Source: Kitasatospora phosalacinea (lineage in GTDB: Bacteria > Actinomycetota > Actinomycetes > Streptomycetales > Streptomycetaceae). From it: DNA of 12,114 bases. Position numbers and translations under genes: made by a program. This document shows positions 7,348-12,114 of this stretch, piece after piece. The DNA is taken from the NCBI RefSeq assembly GCF_000716545.1, contig NZ_JNWZ01000107.1, positions 1 to 12,114 on the forward strand, in the 5' to 3' direction. The notes below the pieces were generated by a model. The model saw only the letters and a list, made by a program, of their open reading frames with translations. It was not told the DNA's origin and searched no databases. The number at the start of each line of letters is the position of its first letter. Position 1 is the stretch's first letter.

Positions 7348-8394
7348 ATGGCGGACACCCCGACGGCAGCGGCACCCTCCACCGAGGCCCTGGACGCACT
7401 GGTCGACCACGCCTGCCGACCCCCCACCGGCGCCTCCCGCGCCAAGCAACTGCGCTGGGTCGCCGGGGAACTGCGCACCGCACTGGAACGCGGCGCGCTC
7501 CCGCCGGAAGCCGCCCGCTCCCTCGACGCGCTCCTCGCCCCCGCCGCCCTCGCCGCCTACCTCACCGCCGCCGAGCAGGGCCTGCTGCGCCGCAAACCCG
7601 CCGCCCGGCCCGAGCAGCCCTCGCCCGCGTCCATGCGCGTGCGCGAGAACTGCCTGCGCATCCTCGGCGCCCGGGCGGGCGTCCCCCTCACCCTCCCCGA
7701 CCGCGACCCGCCGCCGGTCGAACTCCGCCCGGTGGTCACCGCCCGCCCCCGCAGCATCCTCCTGGGCCACCTGGAGAGCGCGGCCCGCCCCGGCCGCAGC
7801 GACGCCCGCAGCCGGATCCTCGCGATCATCGCCACCGTGCTGGACACCGGCTGCCGCGCCGGCGAACTCTGCGCCCTGCGCACCCGCGACGTCGACCTGC
7901 ACCACGGCACCATCCGCCTCACCCGCCTCCCCCAGCACCGCGACCCGCGCACCCCGCCCGCCACCGAGACCGTCGCCCTCTCCCCCACCACCCTGGCCGC
8001 GCTGCGCCACTGGCTCACCGCCCGCGCCCGCCTCACCGTCCGCGACCCCGCCGAGCCCCCCGGCCCCGACAACCAGACCACCGACGCCCTGTGGGTCAGC
8101 ATCGCCCCCAGCGGCCACCCCCGCCCCGGCCTGCCCCTGCACTTCCGCGGCCTCGCCCGCGCCTACGCCCGAGCCGTCCACGACCTCAACACCGACATGG
8201 CCGGACAACCCGGCTGGCACCCCCTCCCCCGCCGCATGGAACCCCTCCGCCGCGCCATCCGACTCCGACCGGACGACCCCGACGGCCCCGCCGACGCCAC
8301 CGTCCTCCGCCGCGCACCCGCCCCCGACCCGGCGCGGTCGTCCTCGACGGGCACGTCGCCACCACCGGGCGGGCCGTCCGCCCCTGCGTGGTGA
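7348..8394 (+). CDS. Tyrosine-recombinase/integrase-like protein lacking the C-terminal catalytic boxes
   Basis: 348 aa. An N-terminal helical region (about 10-110) is followed by a segment starting near residue 155. TVLDTGCRAGELCALRTRDVDL is the classic box I of tyrosine recombinases, with Arg170 in the catalytic Arg position, and is followed by the usual beta-strand region. The expected HxxR...H...Y box near the C-terminus is missing: after about residue 290 the protein reads HPLPRRMEPLRR, then Pro/Arg-rich sequence. It is therefore either a non-catalytic DNA-binding relative or a degraded integrase. From about 8328 the coding signal appears to move to another frame, so the last 20 residues may not be native. 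The start is chosen by the TAGGGT element just before the ATG. No attachment site or tRNA gene is adjacent. Confidence 0.6.
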   Translation: MADTPTAAAPSTEALDALVDHACRPPTGASRAKQLRWVAGELRTALERGALPPEAARSLDALLAPAALAAYLTAAEQGLLRRKPAARPEQPSPASMRVRENCLRILGARAGVPLTLPDRDPPPVELRPVVTARPRSILLGHLESAARPGRSDARSRILAIIATVLDTGCRAGELCALRTRDVDLHHGTIRLTRLPQHRDPRTPPATETVALSPTTLAALRHWLTARARLTVRDPAEPPGPDNQTTDALWVSIAPSGHPRPGLPLHFRGLARAYARAVHDLNTDMAGQPGWHPLPRRMEPLRRAIRLRPDDPDGPADATVLRRAPAPDPARSSSTGTSPPPGGPSAPAW

Positions 8395-8938
8395 GCATGG
8401 CGGTCGAGCGCGCGGACTCCGCCGAACTCGTCCTGGACGAGCCGGGGTCGGACCCGCAGCGCTGCCCGCGCAACCCGGGCGCGGTGGTCTCCCGGCACCC
8501 GCACGGCCTGGAGCCCGTGCCGCCGATCGTCGGCTTCGACCCGGCCCGGGACTGCCGGAAGGCCTGCTGCGCACAGCGCTCCTCCTCCGAGACGTCGAGG
8601 CAGATCGCGACGAGGCCGGAGTCGGCGAGCACGCCGGGGTGGCCGGGGCGCAGCACACAGAACTCGTTGCCCTCCGGGTCCGCCAACACGTCCCACGGAA
8701 CGTCCCCCTGGCCGATGTCGGCCCGCGTCGCACCGAGTGTGAGCAGGCGCGCCACCTCGGCCTCCCAGTCCGGCCCCCCGGCCAGGTCGAGGTGGAGTCG
8801 GTTCTTGTGCGCCGCCCTCGGCTTCGTGGTCGGCGCGAATCGCAGCCGCAGGCCGCCCGTCCGGCCCTGTGTCGCGTCCAGCCAGAAGCGGTCCATGCGC
8901 GCGACGTCCAGCGCGTCGATCACGATCCCGGTCAGCAT
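8186..8938 (-). CDS. VOC (glyoxalase-like) family protein, probably truncated and out of its native C-terminus
   Basis: The start is at MLTGIVIDALDV (8938-8936), with GGGGGAA about 6 nt upstream; longer in-frame starts have no support. Residues 1 to about 125 match the vicinal-oxygen-chelate/glyoxalase-like fold common in Streptomyces: DVARMDRFW, KNRLHLDL, then VPWDVLADPEGNEFCVLRPG. The second half-domain starts (LVAICLDVSEEE) but dissolves after about residue 125 into Ser/Thr/Gly/Arg-rich sequence typical of an antisense reading, although the frame stays open to 8186. Two-domain relatives are about 240 aa, so the gene seems to have lost its real 3' half at a junction near 8555. Function in such proteins is usually unassigned metal-dependent small-molecule chemistry or drug binding. 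Confidence 0.65.
   Translation of the reverse strand: MLTGIVIDALDVARMDRFWLDATQGRTGGLRLRFAPTTKPRAAHKNRLHLDLAGGPDWEAEVARLLTLGATRADIGQGDVPWDVLADPEGNEFCVLRPGHPGVLADSGLVAICLDVSEEERCAQQAFRQSRAGSKPTIGGTGSRPCGCRETTAPGLRGQRCGSDPGSSRTSSAESARSTAMLTTQGRTARPVVATCPSRTTAPGRGRVRGGGRWRRRGRRGRPVGVGWRGGGVPCGGGGGASRVVRPCRC
8328..8555 (+). pseudogene. Unrecognised + strand coding remnant after an apparent frameshift
   Basis: Here the G/C-rich codon position changes register, and the third + frame gives a protein-like stretch beginning AVVLDGHVATTGRAV and running to about VPPIVGFDPARD. It has alternating hydrophobic segments and nearly all G/C third positions. It could be the continuation of the integrase-like gene after a 1-nt loss, or part of another gene. 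It stops resembling protein near 8555, where the VOC gene meets it from the other strand. The third-position signal is shared with the opposing - strand frame, so this call rests mainly on amino-acid appearance. I do not recognise the family. Confidence 0.3.
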
Positions 8939-9011
8939 CCCGTTCCCCCGAACCGTCGAACCCGCCGTCTGCTCATTGTCGCTGCCGCTGTCGGCGTCAG
9001 TGCCGGGGCCC

Positions 9012-9159
9012 CGAGGTCGGGAATGCGCAGCCGCCCCAGGTAGCGGCGGCGCCCTGCGGGAGCGGGCGGCGGCAGCGAGACCACCAGCTCCCACAGGTCG
9101 CCAGGAACAAGACCAGCAGGAACCCCAGACACCCAGTCGGCCAAGCTTGCCGAGCGCAA
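9012..9159 (-). pseudogene. N-terminal fragment of an IS5-type transposase
   Basis: The - strand reads SLADWVSGVPAGLVPGDLWE, then LPPPAPAGRRRYLGRLRIPD. This resembles the opening of IS5/IS4-superfamily actinobacterial transposases (LVPDDLWELVEPLLPP... pattern). A TTG at 9159 is a possible start, and AAGGAGG on the - strand (9179-9173) lies 13 nt upstream, further than usual. The rest of the transposase, including all DDE residues, is absent; sequence after about 9012 is unrelated and runs into the VOC upstream region. Similarity was judged by eye, hence moderate confidence. Confidence 0.45.
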
Positions 9160-9255
9160 GACCCGCAGCTCACCTCCTTGTGAACGGTCAGCGATTTCCC
9201 CTGCTCCTGAGGCTTCGTGGTGACGGAATTGGCCAGGGTCGTGGTCAGGAGTCCC

Positions 9256-9274
9256 CCTGGGGAACTTGACCACG
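9256..9274 (+). repeat. CCTGGGGAA repeat, left copy
   Basis: CCTGGGGAACTTGACCACG closely matches the paired copies at 9802-9834, in the same orientation. A looser relative (GACGGAATTGGCCAGG) lies just to its left near 9216. These could be terminal repeats of one or more decayed insertion sequences bracketing the Imm1-like gene. Confidence 0.5.
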
Positions 9275-9411
9275 GCGGAAGCCTCAAATGCCCTCGATCG
9301 GGTGGTTTGACCCGCGAGTGATCGTTCCATCCGAATCATTCAAGTCCCCCTTGGGCGTCCCCGAGCCGGGTCGAGGGTCCTGACCGTCTCGGATGTGGGA
9401 GGCTCGCGTCC
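9275..9411. other. Upstream region of the Imm1-like gene
   Basis: This stretch has lower GC than its surroundings and contains TTGACC at 9307-9312 as a possible -35, but no convincing -10 at proper spacing. Together with the transposase fragment and repeat to its left it forms the gene-poor 8939-9411 interval. No other coding sequence is supportable here. Confidence 0.35.
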
Positions 9412-9786
9412 GTGATCGAGTCCTGGGCCTTCGACGACAGCACCGCAGTGACGTCGGCCGGCGCAGCACTGCAGAAGCTCCACGAACGGATCGCGGCTGG
9501 GCATCTGGAGAGCTGGCTGAGCAGCTCGACAGGGCGATCGTTGGGGCTCATCACCAATACCGAGCAAGCGATGATCCTTCTACTCGACGGCGAGGATGAC
9601 CCCGGCGAGCACGCCGTCGACCCCGGTGCCACCGGCCAGAGCAGTGGCTTCGTCCTGGCCAACGGACAGCAAGACGACTACCCCGATCGCGACACGGTCT
9701 CCCTGGCCCAGGCACTCCAGGCGGTTTCGCACATTCTCACGACCGGCGACCCTCCCACCGATACCGCCTGGGCAGTCGACCGGTGA
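9412..9786 (+). CDS. Imm1-family immunity-like protein (orphan)
   Basis: 124 aa from a GTG with GGGAGG 9 nt upstream. The C-terminal half matches the Imm1 immunity pattern seen by eye in Streptomyces proteins: a hydrophobic strand (AMILLLDG), then DDPGEHAVDPGA, then GFVLANGQ.DDYPD, a helix (SLAQALQAVSHILTTG) and a Trp near the end. Imm1 proteins neutralise secreted polymorphic nuclease toxins in contact-dependent or self/non-self systems, and many Streptomyces genomes carry orphan copies. No toxin gene is visible beside it. GC content is lower than in neighbouring genes, and it sits between CCTGGGGAA repeats, both suggesting acquisition. It could equally be a domesticated protein of unrelated role. 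There is no signal peptide, so it should be cytosolic. Confidence 0.72.
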   Translation: MIESWAFDDSTAVTSAGAALQKLHERIAAGHLESWLSSSTGRSLGLITNTEQAMILLLDGEDDPGEHAVDPGATGQSSGFVLANGQQDDYPDRDTVSLAQALQAVSHILTTGDPPTDTAWAVDR

Positions 9787-9801
9787 GTCACCCGGCCAGG
9801 A

Positions 9802-9834
9802 CCTGGGGAATTGACCAGCACCCCTGGGGAATTG
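9802..9834 (+). repeat. CCTGGGGAATTG tandem pair, right copy
   Basis: CCTGGGGAATTG occurs exactly twice with a 21-bp offset (9802-9813 and 9823-9834), starting 15 bases after the Imm1 stop. Both share orientation with the 9256 copy. Paired subterminal repeats of about 20 bp are known from IS21-family ends, which is one possible origin. Confidence 0.6.
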
Positions 9835-10025
9835 CGTGACCGTCCACACTCCTGTCGGCGTACACCCGGACGTGCACCGGCGGGTACGGCTCGACGTGCG
9901 CAGCCGCAGGGCCTCGCCGTGCTGCTGGCACCCGCCCGGCCGTGGCCTGTTCTCGCAAGACGTCGCTTGATCGCCGGAAGTCCAGCACCGAGGATACGCG
10001 AAGGAAGATCGACGGGGGAGGCACA
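9835..10025. other. Gap before the uronate dehydrogenase
   Basis: No recognised gene. A + frame from a GTG at 9836 runs 44 codons to a stop at 9968-9970, and a - strand frame reads PPVHVRVYADRSVDGHAIPQ, faintly like a transposase C-terminus. Neither is convincing. The last bases carry the ribosome binding site for the next gene. Confidence 0.3.
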
Positions 10026-10829
10026 GTGCGTCTGGGGACGGTAGCGGTGACAGGTGCGGCGGGGAACATCGGGTCCGTCGTGCGCAAGGCACTACGGGGT
10101 GGAGCGACGCGTGTGATCCTGCTCGACCGGGTGGCGCTGCGACCGGAGGCCGACAACGAGGACGTGTACACCGTCGACCTGCGCGACGCGGCTTCCGTGG
10201 AATCGGCGCTCGCGGGTGCTGATCAGGTGCTTCATCTGGGCGGTGTGCCGGACGAAGCGCCGCTCGCGGATCTCCTCGACGTCAACGTGCTCGGCACCCA
10301 CCACGTGCTGGAGGCGGCACGGCGAACAGGCATCGAGCGGGTGGTGCTGGCCAGCAGCAACCGCGTGGCCGGCTTCTACCCGGTCGGGCATCTCACGAGG
10401 CCGCACGAGCCCGTGCGGCCTGACGGCCTGTACGGAGTGAGCAAGGCCGCCATCGAGGCCCTCGGGCAGCTCTATGCCGACAAGTTCGGCCTGTCCGTCA
10501 TCTGCCTGCGCATCGGCAGCTTCGAACCCCTCCCGACCGAGCCCAGGCATCTGGCGACATGGCTCAGCCCGCGCGACGCCGTCGGCTACGTCCGGGCCGC
10601 GCTGACCGCCCCGCCCTCCACCCGCTTCGCCACCGTGTACGCGGTCTCCGCCAACACCCGCCGTTTCTGGGAAGTCCCGGACCCGGCGGTACTGGACTAC
10701 ACGCCCGTCGACAACGCCGAACTCCACGCCGCCGACATTCCCGGAGCCGGCCTCCCGGCCGACCCCGCGGCACCCCAGGCCGGCCCTTATGCCCTGCCCG
10801 AGTTCACCCTTCCGCACCTTCGGTCCTGA
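10026..10829 (+). CDS. udh: Uronate dehydrogenase-like NAD-dependent SDR
   Basis: 267 aa from a GTG preceded by GGGGGAGG (10014-10021, 4 nt spacing). The frame is open further upstream to an ATG at 9942, but the Rossmann fold begins right after the GTG. Seen: GAAGNIG (nucleotide-binding glycine motif, residues 10-16), Asp35 ending strand 2 (favours NAD), LHLGG, ASSN with catalytic Ser near 111, and YGVSK with Tyr136 and Lys140. RIGSFEP, ATWLSPRD and TPVDNAEL match the uronate dehydrogenase family, whose members are about 265-270 aa. The enzyme would oxidise galacturonate or glucuronate to the aldarolactone in the cytosol, a use for acidic sugars freed from pectin or hemicellulose. It looks intact although its neighbours are decayed. 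A general NAD-dependent epimerase/dehydratase is the alternative. Confidence 0.83.
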   Translation: MRLGTVAVTGAAGNIGSVVRKALRGGATRVILLDRVALRPEADNEDVYTVDLRDAASVESALAGADQVLHLGGVPDEAPLADLLDVNVLGTHHVLEAARRTGIERVVLASSNRVAGFYPVGHLTRPHEPVRPDGLYGVSKAAIEALGQLYADKFGLSVICLRIGSFEPLPTEPRHLATWLSPRDAVGYVRAALTAPPSTRFATVYAVSANTRRFWEVPDPAVLDYTPVDNAELHAADIPGAGLPADPAAPQAGPYALPEFTLPHLRS

Positions 10830-10984
10830 CCGCACGGCCACCCACGGACAACACCCTCAACGCAGCCGGGCCCGACCATCGGGAGGCGCCGGCGTTGTGA
10901 CGCACGGTGCACGTCCGCTCGTACCGGGCTGTGCACTTCCAGACGACCGTCGACACCTCATTCTGAAACGATCAGCAAGAGACC

Positions 10985-11199
10985 TGGCACACCCGGAACT
11001 CCCGCGGCGACGGGCTCGACGCCGTCGCCGTCCGGCGCGACCCGGCAGGCGTCACCGTGATCGCCGTGCAGGCCGGCGCACGGAGGGCGTCGTCGGCTCC
11101 GAGGTCGTCCGGGCCCCGGGCCCCGCTGGGCACCCTCCAGGGCAAGCAGGCCGCCCGCGGCGCCCTCGTCCCCACCTCCCGGTTCGTCAAGAGGCCGGG
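10985..11199 (+). pseudogene. Mrr-type restriction endonuclease relic with two frameshifts
   Basis: One + frame reads WHTRNSRGDGLDAVAVRRDP then VTVIAVQAG (10985-11077). The adjoining frame reads GVVGSEVVRAP (11086-11127). The first frame then resumes with LGTLQGKQAARGALVPTSRF (from 11126). Joined, they follow the Mrr_cat pattern of actinobacterial enzymes: DDGVDAVA..., VIQAKR..., VVG.EAVRALAG..., AAKGVLVTTS.F. The catalytic Gln-x-Lys is degraded (QAG here), and a stop at 10964-10966 interrupts the frame upstream. The N-terminal domain is not recognisable. Such enzymes cut modified DNA, but this copy is almost certainly inactive. Confidence 0.55.
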
Positions 11200-11274
11200 A
11201 CGTGCGCTCTGTTCATGCGTGCCCGGCGCGCTGCGGGTGACTGGAAGGCGGTGGGCCGCTTTCGGGCGCGGTGC

Positions 11275-11306
11275 GTCGGCGTTTCCCGTCGGCGTTTCCC
11301 GTCGGC
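11275..11306. repeat. 13-bp tandem repeat
   Basis: GTCGGCGTTTCCC occurs twice in tandem (11275-11287 and 11288-11300), followed by a partial third copy (GTCGGC). It lies between the two decayed genes, with no evident function. Confidence 0.75.
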
Positions 11307-11328
11307 GGTCCGTGCACGCCGGTCAGCC

Positions 11329-11600
11329 ATGGCCTCGCCGACAGCGGTCGTCCCGATCCTCGGCGGCGGCCCCGCACCCACCCGGACCGGGCGGATGTTC
11401 GGCGTCCTGGCGCGAAACCGCGTCCCGGCCGCGTTCTCCGTCAGGGGCGAACCGCCCACCGCGTCGGCACCCGGAGTGGCCCGTGCCGCAGCGGCCGCCG
11501 GCCATGAGGTGGGACTGCCCGTCTTCGCGCACGCCGATCTGACGCATGCGCCTCGACCTGGCCACCAGGCGCGCCGCCCAGACCGGGGCAAGGCCGGCCC
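11329..11600 (+). pseudogene. NodB-type polysaccharide deacetylase relic
   Basis: From ATG 11329 the frame reads TAVVPILGGGPAPTRTGRMF, GVLARNRVPAAFSV, then AAAAGHEVGLPVFAHADLT. This follows the CE4/NodB pattern (TFDDGPDP...LLDVLA.H.VPATFFV...AAGHEVGNHTFTHPDLT). The catalytic/metal Asp pair of TFDDGP is replaced by GGGP, and the first His of the HTxxH metal site is Pro, so activity is not expected. After about 11550 the likely continuation (LDLATRRAAQTG) lies in another frame, so a frameshift is present too. No ribosome binding site or signal peptide is evident. It could be a fragment of a larger cell-wall or chitin deacetylase gene. Confidence 0.5.
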
Positions 11601-11642
11601 CGGGCGCGCCACGGGTCGGCGATCGAAGCTCGCGCACGGCAT

Positions 11643-11728
11643 GCTAAAGCGAATTAGCAAGAGATCTGACACTGTGTCAGCGATAACGAATAGATAAACA
11701 GTCACGTCAAGACACTTGTATTAGCAAG
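11643..11728. promoter_or_regulatory. AT-rich regulatory region with inverted repeats
   Basis: This stretch is far richer in A/T than the rest of the window. It has GCTAA/TTAGC arms (11643-11647 and 11654-11658), a perfect 7-bp inverted repeat around one base (CTGACACTGTGTCAG, 11666-11680), and two exact ATTAGCAAG copies (11653-11661 and 11720-11728). CTGACA (11666) could be a -35 and the A/T tract near 11690 could hold the -10, but spacing is not clean. It lies upstream of the GTG at 11797 and probably controls that gene. The TTAGC half-site also occurs in the 6897 palindrome. Confidence 0.5.
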
Positions 11729-11796
11729 CGCGACGCCACCAGCATCGGCGGCCATGGAGATTCGATTTAGCACGCCAGAAACACGGAGGGAACCTC

Positions 11797-12114
11797 GTGC
11801 GTAGACACTCGGCCCCGCCGGGACGCAGCGTCGTCCTGCGCCTCCTGCTCGCGCTGCTGTTCTGCCTGCCCATGGGCTCGGTGCTGACCGTCCATCAGGC
11901 GGCTGCCACCACGGGCGACCTGGTGAATCCCGGGTTCGAGACGGGTGACCTGTCGGGGTGGACCGCGACCGGCAACGCCTTCCAGGGCGGCGTCAGCTCG
12001 GAGACCGGCTGGGGGTGGGGCTGCTGCTTCAACCAGCAGGGCACCTACCACCTGTGGGGCTTCAAGGCCGCCGGCGACGCCGGCACCGGCACCCTGACCT
12101 CCAGCCCCTTCACC
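11797..12114 (+). CDS. Secreted protein with N-terminal lectin-like domain, possibly GH32 fructan hydrolase (3' partial)
   Basis: 106 codons to the window edge. GTG start with GGAGGG 6 nt upstream. The signal peptide has Arg residues, a Leu-rich core (about 12-31) and likely cleavage after QAAA (about residue 37). The mature part reads LVNPGFETGDLSGWTATGNAF, then TYHLWGFKAAGDAGTGTLTS. This resembles the N-terminal carbohydrate-binding-like domain that precedes the five-bladed catalytic domain in actinobacterial GH32 levanases and fructanases. No catalytic motif is inside the window, so the enzyme class is inferred. A vicinal Cys pair follows the Trp/Gly-rich GWGWG segment. The AT-rich palindromic region upstream likely regulates it. 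Other NPGFETG-type carbohydrate-binding modules on different enzymes remain possible. Confidence 0.6.
   Translation, partial: MRRHSAPPGRSVVLRLLLALLFCLPMGSVLTVHQAAATTGDLVNPGFETGDLSGWTATGNAFQGGVSSETGWGWGCCFNQQGTYHLWGFKAAGDAGTGTLTSSPFT

Noticed and set aside
7083..9269. 728-codon + frame across the integrase-like and VOC genes
   Set aside because: It is mostly Arg/Pro-rich antisense-type sequence. Only the short 8328-8555 part looks protein-like and is listed separately.
9836..9970. 44-codon frame from GTG downstream of the CCTGGGGAATTG repeats
   Set aside because: No ribosome site, no recognisable family, and its start lies at the edge of the repeat.
10871..10883. Short CCCGA/TCGGG hairpin after the uronate dehydrogenase as its terminator
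   Set aside because: The stem is only 5 bp with a 3-nt loop, within chance expectation at this GC content.

Overview
The window is high-GC DNA with G/C-dominated third codon positions, Arg/Ala/Pro-rich products, GTG starts and long Ala-rich secretion signals. This is typical of Streptomyces, Kitasatospora or a close relative. No rRNA, tRNA, CRISPR array or intact insertion sequence was seen.

Bases 1-7347 form a secreted polysaccharide-degradation block. A + strand glycoside hydrolase family 3 (GH3) enzyme, cut by the left edge, carries at least three tandem discoidin (F5/8C, CBM32-like) domains before its catalytic region. It ends at a strong hairpin terminator. Facing it on the - strand are two modular secreted enzymes: a GH27 alpha-galactosidase (upstream) and a GH54 alpha-L-arabinofuranosidase (downstream). 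Both end in a three-repeat ricin-type CBM13. They are 84 bp apart and may be cotranscribed. Far upstream of GH27 lies an 18-bp perfect palindrome with the CG centre usual for LacI-family operators. Together the enzymes would trim arabinose, galactose and gluco-/xylo-type units from plant hemicellulose or arabinogalactan.

Bases 7348-11640 look like a worn-down accessory segment. In order it holds an apparently leaderless tyrosine-recombinase-like gene lacking the C-terminal catalytic boxes, and a short + strand coding remnant meeting a truncated VOC/glyoxalase-like gene. Then come an IS5-type transposase fragment, an orphan Imm1-type immunity gene bracketed by short CCTGGGGAA repeats, an intact uronate-dehydrogenase-like gene, an Mrr-type restriction endonuclease relic with two compensating frameshifts, and a NodB-type deacetylase relic lacking metal/catalytic residues. 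The uronate dehydrogenase is the only gene here that fits the sugar theme, through oxidation of hexuronates.

Bases 11640-12114 hold an unusually AT-rich regulatory stretch with several inverted repeats. It leads into the start of another secreted protein, whose N-terminal domain resembles the one in front of actinobacterial GH32 fructan hydrolases. The gene is cut by the right edge.

I did not find a clearly new multi-gene system. The best leads are the convergent gene breaks near 8555, the repeat-bracketed orphan immunity gene, the Mrr relic, and the two candidate sugar-regulator sites.
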